A program made the position numbers and the translations under genes. From CADEEX01 sp964577955 (GTDB lineage: Bacteria; Acidobacteriota; Vicinamibacteria; Vicinamibacterales; CAVVIG01), in the NCBI GenBank assembly GCA_964577955.1, contig CAZOAZ010000034.1, forward strand, positions 1 to 64,000: a stretch of DNA of 64,000 nucleotides. Direction: 5' to 3'. Under the pieces are notes generated by a model. The model did no database searches. It saw only the letters and a program-made list of their open reading frames with translations, and had not been told where the DNA came from. Positions 26,038 through 34,138 of this stretch are shown here, in pieces. How positions within the stretch are numbered: the stretch's first letter is position 1; each line of letters begins with the position of its first letter.

Positions 26038-26081
26038 GGGCTAGGGGCTAGGGGCTGGGGGCTAGGGGCTGGGGGCTGGGG
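26031..26081 (+). repeat. GGGGCTA heptamer array, predicted G-quadruplex
   Basis: Eight tracts of 3-5 G separated by CTA or CT run from within the last codons of qhpC to the base before the qhpA ATG at 26082. The loop and tract lengths are suited to a G-quadruplex in the coding strand and in the mRNA. The array fills the intercistronic space, so any ribosome site for qhpA must be one of these G tracts. Confidence 0.85.
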
Positions 26082-27833
26082 ATGAAACATCGTCATGAAC
26101 TGCTGGCCGGCATGCTCGTCGCACTGGCGGCGCTGCCACTCGTCGCCGCGCAGCAGCAAGCGCCGGCCGCGCCGGGCCGCGGCAGCGCGGTCGCGGTCAA
26201 CGAAGGCATTCCCGTCACCGACCCTGAAGTGATTCGGGTCTGCGGCGGCTGCCACACGCCGGACGACCAGAAGCGCATGACGCGCATCTCATACCGGCGC
26301 GCGACGCCAGAAAACTGGGAGCTGACGATCCGCCGGATGATGTCGCTCAACAACGTCCGGATCACGCCCGAGGTCGCACGGCGGGTGATCAAATCGCTGT
26401 CGGACTCGCACGGCCTCGCACCCGAGGAAGCGCGTGCGATCATGTTCGAGGCGGAGCGTCGTCTGATCGACTTCACCTACGAGGGTGACAGCGACACGCA
26501 CCAGCTGTGCAGCACCTGCCATTCGATTGGCCGCGTCATGAGCGAGCGGCGTACCCGGGACGAGTGGAACGGGCTCATCACGATGCACCGCTACTACTAT
26601 CCGGGCATCGACGGCGCGTCGGGCGGCTTCCGTCGCGGTGGTCCGGGCGGCGCAGCCGCTGGAACGGCCGGTCGCGGCCGAGCGAACACGGCGGAGAGTC
26701 AGCAGCCGGTGGACAAGGCGATCAGACATCTCGTCGACGCCTTCCCGCTGCGTTCGTCCGAATGGACGACCTGGTCGGCGGCGATGCGAACGCCGCGGTT
26801 GGCGGGACGCTGGGCGTTGTCGGGATACGCCATCGGCAAGGGTCCGGTCTACGGACAGCTGACGATTGCCGATCGTCCGGGCATGGCTGATTCGTTCACG
26901 ACTGACGGCCGGTTCACGTATTCAAAGAGCGGGGAGACAGTCTCTCGGAAGAGTCGCGCCATCGTCTATACCGGGTTCCAGTGGCGAGGGCGATCGGCGG
27001 ACACCCCCGACGACCCGGGCACCTGGCGCGAGGTGGCGTTCATCGAGCGCAATCTCCAGGAAATCACCGGTCGGTGGTACACCGGCGCGTACGACGAGAC
27101 CGGCATCGACGTGACGCTCCGCCGGGTGGCGAACGATCCGTTCGTCAGCGGGACCGACGTCAGCGCGCTCAGGACCGCCACCTCGTCGCAGCGCGTGCGC
27201 GTGTATGGGCTCAACCTCCCCGAGCGCCTCGCGGCCTCTGACGTCGACTTTGGCCAAGGCGTCAGGGTCGCGCGCGTCGTCAGCGCGTCCGCCGAGATGC
27301 TGGCGGTCGACGTCGACGTCGCCAGCGACGCGCGAATGGGGCCACGCGACGTGTCGGTTGCCGGCTCGACGAAGACCGCGGCGCTGGTCGTCTACAACCG
27401 GATCGATGGCCTCAAGGTCCTGCCGCAGGCTGGATTGGCGCGCGTTGGCGGCGCGGCGTTTCCGGTGAGAACCGAACAGTTCGAAGCGCGCGGCGTGAGC
27501 AACGGACCGGACGGCAAGCCGGGCACGCCCGACGATCTCGACCTGGGTCCGCTCGACGTGCGCTGGAGCCTCGAGGAGTACACCGCGACCTTCAAGGACG
27601 ACGACGTCAAGTATGTCGGCGAGATCAGCCCGGCCGGCCTCTTCAAGCCGAACGTCGACGGCCCGAATCCCAACCGGTCCGGCAATCGCAACAACATCGG
27701 CGACGTCTGGGTGGTGGCGTCGTACACGCCGCCCGGCGCCGCGGCGACCGTGAGGCCGTTACGCGGCCGCGCCCACTTGCTCGTCACCGTGCCGTTGTAC
27801 CTCGATTGGGGATCGAAAGAGGTGGGGCGATGA
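26082..27833 (+). CDS. qhpA: Quinohemoprotein amine dehydrogenase alpha subunit, diheme cytochrome c
   Basis: A 583-residue periplasmic protein with signal peptide ending LVAAQQQ. The N-terminal diheme domain has CGGCH at residues 54-58 and CSTCH at 143-147. The remaining 400 or so residues are beta-rich, consistent with the Ig-like domains of the known alpha subunit; VSGTDVSALRTATSSQRVRVYGLNLP looks like one such domain. It takes electrons from the CTQ cofactor in QhpC and passes them to a soluble cytochrome or blue copper protein. A Gly/Arg-rich insert (FRRGGPGGAAAGTAGRGR) follows the second heme. Its stop overlaps the qhpB ATG (ATGA). Confidence 0.9.
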   Translation: MKHRHELLAGMLVALAALPLVAAQQQAPAAPGRGSAVAVNEGIPVTDPEVIRVCGGCHTPDDQKRMTRISYRRATPENWELTIRRMMSLNNVRITPEVARRVIKSLSDSHGLAPEEARAIMFEAERRLIDFTYEGDSDTHQLCSTCHSIGRVMSERRTRDEWNGLITMHRYYYPGIDGASGGFRRGGPGGAAAGTAGRGRANTAESQQPVDKAIRHLVDAFPLRSSEWTTWSAAMRTPRLAGRWALSGYAIGKGPVYGQLTIADRPGMADSFTTDGRFTYSKSGETVSRKSRAIVYTGFQWRGRSADTPDDPGTWREVAFIERNLQEITGRWYTGAYDETGIDVTLRRVANDPFVSGTDVSALRTATSSQRVRVYGLNLPERLAASDVDFGQGVRVARVVSASAEMLAVDVDVASDARMGPRDVSVAGSTKTAALVVYNRIDGLKVLPQAGLARVGGAAFPVRTEQFEARGVSNGPDGKPGTPDDLDLGPLDVRWSLEEYTATFKDDDVKYVGEISPAGLFKPNVDGPNPNRSGNRNNIGDVWVVASYTPPGAAATVRPLRGRAHLLVTVPLYLDWGSKEVGR

Positions 27834-28957
27834 AGCTGCCGATATTCCTCGCGGGCCTGGTCACCCTCGCCACGTCTGCCGGCATTGCCGTCTCGGGGCA
27901 GCGCGCCACGCCGCCGCCGCTGACCGGAGGCGACGGCACCCTCTATATCGGCGGCTACCCCAACCAGATCTGGATCATCGACGAAGCGACGGAAAAGCTT
28001 GCCGGCACCATTCAGATGAAGACCGGCATCCCGCGTCGTCTGGTGCTCTCGCGCGACCGCGCGCGCATCTACAACGTCGACGCCACGAGCGAGTACGTTG
28101 AAATCGTCGACATCGCGTCGCGGACGTCGATTGACTCGTTCAAGCTGAGCGAGGGCAACAAACGCATCCGCATCGCGTCGGTCGAACCCGATCCGCAGCA
28201 GCGCTATCTGATGATGATCACCCGCGCGGCGACCAAGCTGCGCGATCACGTCGAAATCGCCAAGTCGGAGTTGCAGCAGTACGATCTGGCCACACACAAG
28301 GTCGTCAGGACGATTGCCTGGCCGGACGGCGAGGAGCGCGACCAGGCGAATCTCCTGTTCTCGCCTGATGGGAAGCTGCTGTACGTGCTCGCGAATGAGA
28401 TTGTGATCCTCGAGACTCAGAACTTCACGGAAGTCGATCGCTGGAATCTCTCGAACGTCGAGGAGGGCCTCGGTCAAGTGAGCGCGGCGTTTGGCGGACT
28501 GGGCGGCCTCGACACGGTCAACGACGAGCCCGGTTTTCTGACCACGACGTTGACGGTCGAGGACCCGGTGCAGCATCGGCGCATGATGGGCGTGGCGCGG
28601 ATCAATCTGGCGCAGAAGGAGCTCGACTTCTACACGATCGGACCTGCCGGCGGCGTCAGCTTCGTGCTGGGTCCGGATCGAAAGCGCGCCTACGGACTGG
28701 AATCCGCCGTTGGCCGGTATCAGTTCTGGACCTTCGACCTCGAGCGGCGCCAGGTGATCAGCCGGGCCGAGTTCGAGGGACGCCCGAGGATGCTGCTCAA
28801 AAGCAGCTCGAATGGAAAAATTCTCTATATCTACCAGGCCGGGAACACCATCGACTACTACGATGCGGCGACCTACAAATACCTGCGCACGTTCACGGTC
28901 AACGGCGACGTGACGACCGGCTTCTTCGTCGTGCCGAAGAAGACGACCGCTCGCTGA
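27830..28957 (+). CDS. qhpB: Quinohemoprotein amine dehydrogenase beta subunit, beta-propeller
   Basis: A 375-residue periplasmic protein with signal peptide to about AVSGQ. The repeated pattern of short strands with closing motifs (LYIGGYPNQIWIIDEATEKLAGTI, VEIVDIASRTSIDSF, LQQYDLATHKVVRTI, ILYIYQAGNTIDYYDAATYKYLRTF) is that of a YVTN-type seven-bladed propeller, the fold of the known beta subunit that helps hold the gamma peptide and shape the active site. Assignment follows fold plus position directly after qhpA with a four-base overlap. The ATG at 27830 is used; an in-frame GTG at 27806 precedes it but would delay the signal peptide. Confidence 0.88.
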   Translation: MKLPIFLAGLVTLATSAGIAVSGQRATPPPLTGGDGTLYIGGYPNQIWIIDEATEKLAGTIQMKTGIPRRLVLSRDRARIYNVDATSEYVEIVDIASRTSIDSFKLSEGNKRIRIASVEPDPQQRYLMMITRAATKLRDHVEIAKSELQQYDLATHKVVRTIAWPDGEERDQANLLFSPDGKLLYVLANEIVILETQNFTEVDRWNLSNVEEGLGQVSAAFGGLGGLDTVNDEPGFLTTTLTVEDPVQHRRMMGVARINLAQKELDFYTIGPAGGVSFVLGPDRKRAYGLESAVGRYQFWTFDLERRQVISRAEFEGRPRMLLKSSSNGKILYIYQAGNTIDYYDAATYKYLRTFTVNGDVTTGFFVVPKKTTAR

Positions 28958-28984
28958 ATCGCGGCACGCGATGACGGGCACACC

Positions 28985-30097
28985 ATGAGGCACCAGGGAC
29001 TCGCGTTCGCGGCGGCCGCCGCTGCCGTCGTTGCCGTCGCGTGGCCCAATTGGACGGCGGTACACGCCGCCGACTCGCCGACGTGGCGTGTCCGCGCCGC
29101 CGCGGCATATCTCGATACGCGTCAGGACGAGTGGCAGCGCTGGCCATCCGCAGCGCGGGATCACGACACGGCCTGTGTGTCCTGTCACTCGGCGCTGCCG
29201 TACGCCCTGGCGCGTCCGGCCTTGCGCGCGACGTTGAACGAGCGCGGCCCGTCGCCGGGCGAATCGCGCCTCTTTGCCGACGTCGTGAAGCGTGTTCGAT
29301 CGTGGAACGAAATGGAGCCGTGGTATCCGGACCAGACGCGCGGTCTGCCCAAGACGTCCGAATCGCGTGGCACCGAATCAGTGATCAACGCCGTCGTGCT
29401 GGCCAGGCGCGACGCTGACGCCGGCGTACTGAGCACTGAGGGGCGTCAGGCGCTTTCCCACATGTGGGCGCAGCAGATGCGGACCGGCGAGCTGTCCGGT
29501 GCCTGGGCCTGGCTGAGTTTTCGCCTCGAGCCCTGGGAAGGCGCCCAGTCCGCGTACTTCGGCGCCGCGCTGGCGGCGGTGGCGGTTGGCACCGCGCCAG
29601 CCAACTACGCGGCGAATGCGGAGATTCAGAAGAGTGTCGAACTGCTGCGTGGCTATCTCACCAGAAACGCCGCCGCTCAGCACACCTTGAACAAGATGAT
29701 GCTGCTGTGGGCCGCGTCCAGGCTTCACGGACTTCTGACGCCGGCCGCACGCGAAGCGCTGATGGCCGACGTCCTGGCGGCGCAGCAACGCGACGGGGGC
29801 TGGAGTACGGCGCTCCTCGGGCCGTGGCAGCGCGCTGACGGAACGGCGCTGGACACGGCGAGCGATGGCTACGCGACCGGGCTCGCGACCTTCGCGCTGC
29901 AGCAGTCAGGCCTGTCGTCGACCGACGCACGCGTCGCACGTGGCCTGGGCTGGTTGACGGCGCATCAGGACAAGGCGACGGGTCGATGGTCGGCGGTGTC
30001 GCTGAACAAGCAGCGTGATGCGCAGACCGAGGCCGCGAAATTCATGAACGACGTCGCGACGGCGTACGCCGTGCTCGCGCTGACCGCGGTGCGGTGA
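28985..30097 (+). CDS. Secreted heme-c protein with terpenoid-cyclase-like alpha/alpha toroid
   Basis: A 370-residue exported protein (signal peptide ending VHAAD). A single heme site CVSCH lies at residues 64-68, within HDTACVSCHSALPYALARP. The rest is helical and carries squalene-cyclase/prenyltransferase-like repeats, e.g. LAAQQRDGGWSTALLGPW and MNDVATAYAVLAL. The acidic catalytic motif of squalene-hopene cyclase (DxDD) was not seen, so it is unlikely to be a cyclase. It sits 27 bases after qhpB and 66 before qhpF on the same strand, inside the qhp locus. I know of no member of the described qhp operons with this architecture. It may be an electron carrier, docking factor or substrate-binding partner. 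Confidence 0.75.
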   Translation: MRHQGLAFAAAAAAVVAVAWPNWTAVHAADSPTWRVRAAAAYLDTRQDEWQRWPSAARDHDTACVSCHSALPYALARPALRATLNERGPSPGESRLFADVVKRVRSWNEMEPWYPDQTRGLPKTSESRGTESVINAVVLARRDADAGVLSTEGRQALSHMWAQQMRTGELSGAWAWLSFRLEPWEGAQSAYFGAALAAVAVGTAPANYAANAEIQKSVELLRGYLTRNAAAQHTLNKMMLLWAASRLHGLLTPAAREALMADVLAAQQRDGGWSTALLGPWQRADGTALDTASDGYATGLATFALQQSGLSSTDARVARGLGWLTAHQDKATGRWSAVSLNKQRDAQTEAAKFMNDVATAYAVLALTAVR

Positions 30098-30147
30098 CAC
30101 CGTGAGCTCTTCCCTCCCTGGGACCAGGTGCGGGGCCGGCGCCTGAC

Positions 30148-30153
30148 AAGGAG
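30148..30153 (+). promoter_or_regulatory. Ribosome binding site of qhpF
   Basis: AAGGAG ten bases before the GTG at 30164. It favours this start over an in-frame GTG at 30128, which has no such site. Confidence 0.65.
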
Positions 30154-30163
30154 CGTCTGGACA

Positions 30164-31891
30164 GTGTCTCCCGAGTTTCGCCGCCCCCTGGCCTACCTGC
30201 TGCCATATCGGCGGGCGCTGGCGGTCATTCTCCTGCTGAGCGCGCTCAACACCACGCTCGCGCTGGCGCAGCCGTATCTATCGAAAGTGCTCGTCGATCG
30301 TGCGTTCGCGGAACGAGATCTCGTGGCGTTGTACTGGACTGTGGCGCTATTTGCCGTCGCGGCGATCGGCGGCTTCTTTCTCACCGCCGTCATCGGACTG
30401 CGCTACACGCGGGTGTCCGCGAACGTCCTGTTCGACATGCGCCTGGCCGTCTATCAGCATCTGCTGAAGCTCTCGCCGCGGTTCTACGCCCGACGTCCGC
30501 TCGGCGACATCCTGGCCCGCATCAATAACGACGTCGGCGAGATTCAGCGGGTCGCCTCGGAGTCGCTGTTCTCCTGGGTGGGAAACCTGTTGTTCTTCGT
30601 TGGCAGCGTGGTCGCAATGCTCTGGCTCGACGCGCGACTGGCGGTCGCCGGCCTGACGCTCCTCCCGATCTCGGTGTGGGTGCTGGTTCGCACGCGCCGG
30701 TCGCTGGCGCGCCACATCAAGGCGATGCGCGAAGCCAGCGCCGCGATCGGCAGCTTTCTCGTCGAGACGCTCCAGATCGTGCGTCTGGTCGTCACGTCGA
30801 ACGCGCAGACTCGTGAGAGCCAGCGGTTTCATCGCGCCAATGCCGGTTTCATCAAGGCGTTGATGGCGATGCAACTCTGGTCCTATTTCTCAGGCGCCGC
30901 GCCGGGACTGGTGCTCTCCGCGGGATACGCGGTGGTGTTCCTCTATGGCGGCCGCCGGGTCATCGACGGTTCGTTGACGCTCGGGACCTTCATCGCGTTC
31001 ATGGCGTACTACATGCGGATCTTTTCACCGATTCAGGCCTTGATGGGGCTCTACTCGAGCCTGGCGACCGTTCAGGTGTCGCTCACGCGTGTCCACGAGC
31101 TGTTGGACGCGGCGCCGGACGTCGTCGAGGCCGCGGCGGCGGTCAGATTGCCGAAGATCCGCGGGACGATCGAATTCGACGGCGTCAGCCTCGACTTCGG
31201 ACGCGGTCAGGTGCTGCAAGCGGTGACGTTTTCGGTGGCGGCGGGACAGACGCTCGCCATTGTCGGCCCGAGCGGCAGCGGCAAATCCACGATTGCCGAC
31301 CTCCTGGTGCGCCTCCTCGATCCCGATGCGGGTGTCGTTCGTCTCGACGGCTTCGACCTGACGCGCGTCTCACTCGAGGATGTGCGCCGCCGTATCGCGC
31401 TCGTGGATCAGGCGCCGATGCTCCTTCACGCCACCATTGCCGAGAACGTCAGGTACGCGCGGCCGGACGCGTCCGAACTCGAGGTGCAGGGCGCGATCCA
31501 CCTCGCAGGGCTCGACGAGTTGCTTGACCGCCTGCCGGACCGCCTCAACACCATCGTCGGCGAACGCGGCGCGGCGCTCTCGGCGGGTGAACGCCAGCGG
31601 ATCGCGATCGCGCGGGCGCTGCTCATGGATCCCGACGTGCTCGTGCTCGACGAGCCGACCGCCGCGCTCGATCCAGTCTCCGAGCGGCAGGTTCTTGACG
31701 GCTATCGGCGGGCCATGCACGGGCGCACGACGGTGTTGATCACGCACGATTTCGCGCTCGCGTCAGAAGCCGATCGCGTCGTCGTCCTCGGCGAGCGCGG
31801 CATCATCGAGCAGGGGCAGCCGGCGGAACTGCTCGCGAAGGGTGGCCGGTTCGCCACGCTGTTCGAAGATCGGATTCATGTTCCTCGCTGA
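30164..31891 (+). CDS. qhpF: ABC exporter (fused permease and ATPase) of the qhp locus
   Basis: A 575-residue inner-membrane half-transporter with six hydrophobic segments (about 15-300) and a C-terminal ATPase. Motifs: Walker A GPSGSGKST, Q-loop ALVDQAPML, signature LSAGERQ, Walker B VLVLDEP and a switch His in LITHD. In described qhp operons an exporter of this type is needed to bring the crosslinked gamma peptide to the periplasm. No peptidase domain is fused to it; the separate protease encoded next (qhpE) overlaps its 3' end by 14 bases. Assignment depends on context, since the fold alone is generic. Confidence 0.82.
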   Translation: MSPEFRRPLAYLLPYRRALAVILLLSALNTTLALAQPYLSKVLVDRAFAERDLVALYWTVALFAVAAIGGFFLTAVIGLRYTRVSANVLFDMRLAVYQHLLKLSPRFYARRPLGDILARINNDVGEIQRVASESLFSWVGNLLFFVGSVVAMLWLDARLAVAGLTLLPISVWVLVRTRRSLARHIKAMREASAAIGSFLVETLQIVRLVVTSNAQTRESQRFHRANAGFIKALMAMQLWSYFSGAAPGLVLSAGYAVVFLYGGRRVIDGSLTLGTFIAFMAYYMRIFSPIQALMGLYSSLATVQVSLTRVHELLDAAPDVVEAAAAVRLPKIRGTIEFDGVSLDFGRGQVLQAVTFSVAAGQTLAIVGPSGSGKSTIADLLVRLLDPDAGVVRLDGFDLTRVSLEDVRRRIALVDQAPMLLHATIAENVRYARPDASELEVQGAIHLAGLDELLDRLPDRLNTIVGERGAALSAGERQRIAIARALLMDPDVLVLDEPTAALDPVSERQVLDGYRRAMHGRTTVLITHDFALASEADRVVVLGERGIIEQGQPAELLAKGGRFATLFEDRIHVPR

Positions 31892-32624
31892 GTACACCGG
31901 CCGCGGCGTCCGAGTTGCCATCGTCGATAGCGGCGTGCATGCCGCCCATCCGCACGTGAACGGCGTCGAGCAGGGTGTGGCGATCCGCGAGGACGGGTCG
32001 CTCGACGACGACTACGCGGACAGGCTCGGCCACGGCACCGCAGTGGCAGCGGCGATTCGCGACAAGGCACCCGACGCGTTGATCGTGGCCGTCAGGGTGT
32101 TCTTCAGCACCTTGTCGACGGACGTGGCTTCGCTCGTGAACGGCATCGACGAGGCCTGCCGCCGCGGCGCACACGCGATCAACCTGAGTCTCGGGACGTC
32201 GAACCCGAACCATCGTGTGCTGCTCGAGGCCGCCGCCGCCCGCGCGCGTGCGGGCGGCGCGATCATTGTTGCGGCGGGGGAGGATGCCGGCGTCACCTGG
32301 CTGCCGGGAGCGATCGACGGCGTGCTGGCCGCGCGACTCGACTGGGAAATGCGGCGCGACGAATATCGAGTCACCGCGAACGGCGATCGCCTCGAAGTCT
32401 CCGCGTCCGGATATCCCCGCGAGATTCCAGGTGTCCCGCGCGAACGCAACCTGAAGGGGTTGAGCTTCGCGGTGGCGAATACCACTGGCTTTGTCGCGCG
32501 TGCGCTCGAGGCGAGACCCGGCGCGGGACTGAGTCAGGTGCTCGCGGTGCTCGATCGCGAGGCGCGCGGCGCCGGCCGCGCGATTGCCGCGGGCGGCCAT
32601 TCGGAAGACCGCGACCGGCCGTGA
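31878..32624 (+). CDS. qhpE: Subtilisin-like leader peptidase of the qhp locus
   Basis: A 248-residue serine protease without signal peptide, hence cytoplasmic. The triad is visible: Asp in VAIVDSGVHAAHPH, His in RLGHGTAVAAAI, Ser in LKGLSFAVANTTGFVA. The last is a variant of the usual Gly-Thr-Ser motif, Gly-Leu-Ser here. QhpE removes the gamma-peptide leader in the described system, so this protein should cut QhpC before or after about residue 30. It overlaps qhpF by 14 bases and qhpG by four. The ATG at 31878 is preferred; a GTG at 31842 would extend it further into qhpF. Confidence 0.85.
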   Translation: MFLAEYTGRGVRVAIVDSGVHAAHPHVNGVEQGVAIREDGSLDDDYADRLGHGTAVAAAIRDKAPDALIVAVRVFFSTLSTDVASLVNGIDEACRRGAHAINLSLGTSNPNHRVLLEAAAARARAGGAIIVAAGEDAGVTWLPGAIDGVLAARLDWEMRRDEYRVTANGDRLEVSASGYPREIPGVPRERNLKGLSFAVANTTGFVARALEARPGAGLSQVLAVLDREARGAGRAIAAGGHSEDRDRP

Positions 32625-34111
32625 CCGTCGACGCCGACCTCGTCGTGATCGGCGGCGGTCCCGCGGGCGCCACGGCTGCCGGCCTGCTGGCCGCCTGGGG
32701 TCATCGAGTCGTGCTGGTGCATGCGGAGCCGGACGGCCCGAGCCTGGCCGAATCGCTCCCCGCCAGCATCCGCAAGCTGTTTCGGTTTCTTGGTCAGCTC
32801 GATGCCGTCGAGGCCGCCTCGTTTCACCCCAATCACGGCAACGTCTCGCGGTGGGCCGGGCAGGATGCCGTGGCGCCGACAACCGATGCCGGCTATCACG
32901 TGCGGCGATCGTCGTTCGACAACGTGCTCCGGGAACACGCGCGCGGTCGAGGCGTGACCGTTCTGAACGGCCATGTCCGTCGCGTCGAATTGTCGTCTCC
33001 GGTGGTGGTCGAGTGCGTTGGAACAGAAGGCCCGCGAACGTGCCGGGGACAGTACGTCCTCGACTGCTCTGGCCGTGCCGGCGTCGTCGCCAGACGCGGT
33101 TTGCGCCGCGCCGACGCCGCGTATCGAACGCTCGCCGTTGCGGCTGAGTGGCAGACCGACGCGTGGCCGCAAGCCGAGCGCACGCAGACGGTCGTGGACA
33201 GCTACGACCATGGATGGGCATGGTCGATCCCGTTGTCGAGCGTGCGCCGCCAGTGCACGGTGATGATCGACGCGGATCGTACGACGGTCCGGAAGTCGGA
33301 CCTCGAACGTCTGTATGCCGAGGAACTGCGACGGGCGCAGACGATCAGCGCGCGGCTCGCAGACGCCCAGCGCATCGGTCCGGTTTGGGCGTGTGACGCC
33401 TCCACGTACGATTCAGTCCGCGCCTTCGAACAGGATGCGCTGCTCGTCGGTGACGCGTCGTCTTCGGTCGACGTGCTGTCGTCGGGCGGCGTCAAGAAGG
33501 CGCTCGCATCCGCCTGGAACGCCGCCGTCGTCGTCCACACGTGCCTGACGAAGCCGGGGATGCGATCCGCGGCGGCCGCATTTTACGACCGGCGCGAGCG
33601 GCAGGTGCACACGGAGTACGCGCGGCGGGCAGCGTCCTTTTTTGCCGAGGCCGCGCTGGCCCACGACGATCCATTCTGGACCGTGCGAGCGGTCCCGGTT
33701 GAAGCCGACGACAGTCCATCGGACTTCACCCTGTCGCGCGATCCAGCCGTGCGGCAGATGGTCGAACAACTGCGTGACGCACCGGAACTACGACTGGCGA
33801 TCGATCCGCAGGTGACGTTCACAGACGTGGCCGCGATCGAAGGCCGGGAGATCGTCCTGCGCGAAGGCGTCGCGATTCCGGGCCTCGCGACGCCGGTCCG
33901 CCACGCGGCCGGTCTGAATCTGCCAGCGCTGATCCGGATGACGCCGCATCATCGGGACGTGGCGTCGCTTCTCACCGCCTATGAACGCGATGTCTCACCG
34001 GCCGATCCCCGGGGCCTGCTCACGGCGCTGGCGTTCTTGATCACGCGCCGCGTGCTGCGCGTATCCGATCGTGAAATCCTGCTTCAGCCGGATTCGTCCG
34101 GCTCCGGCTGA
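32621..34111 (+). CDS. qhpG: FAD-dependent monooxygenase for CTQ formation
   Basis: A 496-residue flavoprotein with dinucleotide-binding motif VVIGGGPAGATAAG at residues 8-21 and second FAD block ALLVGDASSSVDVLSSGG. No signal peptide or membrane segment. In the described pathway QhpG hydroxylates the Trp that becomes part of cysteine tryptophylquinone; Trp74 of QhpC would be the target. A C-terminal region of about 120 residues beyond the flavoprotein fold may recognise the peptide. The GTG start overlaps the qhpE stop (GTGA). The final residues and the stop codon are supplied by a palindromic repeat (34081-34119), so the ancestral C-terminus may have been different. Confidence 0.85.
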   Translation: MTVDADLVVIGGGPAGATAAGLLAAWGHRVVLVHAEPDGPSLAESLPASIRKLFRFLGQLDAVEAASFHPNHGNVSRWAGQDAVAPTTDAGYHVRRSSFDNVLREHARGRGVTVLNGHVRRVELSSPVVVECVGTEGPRTCRGQYVLDCSGRAGVVARRGLRRADAAYRTLAVAAEWQTDAWPQAERTQTVVDSYDHGWAWSIPLSSVRRQCTVMIDADRTTVRKSDLERLYAEELRRAQTISARLADAQRIGPVWACDASTYDSVRAFEQDALLVGDASSSVDVLSSGGVKKALASAWNAAVVVHTCLTKPGMRSAAAAFYDRRERQVHTEYARRAASFFAEAALAHDDPFWTVRAVPVEADDSPSDFTLSRDPAVRQMVEQLRDAPELRLAIDPQVTFTDVAAIEGREIVLREGVAIPGLATPVRHAAGLNLPALIRMTPHHRDVASLLTAYERDVSPADPRGLLTALAFLITRRVLRVSDREILLQPDSSGSG

Positions 34112-34119
34112 AGCCGGAG
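34081..34119. repeat. Overlapping palindromes at the qhpG stop codon
   Basis: GCTTCAGCCGGA pairs with TCCGGCTGAAGC, and CTCCGGCTGAAGCCGGAG is a second palindrome overlapping it. The stop TGA of qhpG (34109-34111) lies inside. The element could also form the terminator hairpin of the qhp transcript. Confidence 0.8.
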
Positions 34120-34138
34120 CCCACAACCTTGTTTCGCT

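Noticed and set aside
28985..30097. Squalene-hopene cyclase
   Set aside because: The toroid repeats are present, but the acidic catalytic motif was not found, the length is about half and a heme-c site is added, so cyclase activity is unlikely.
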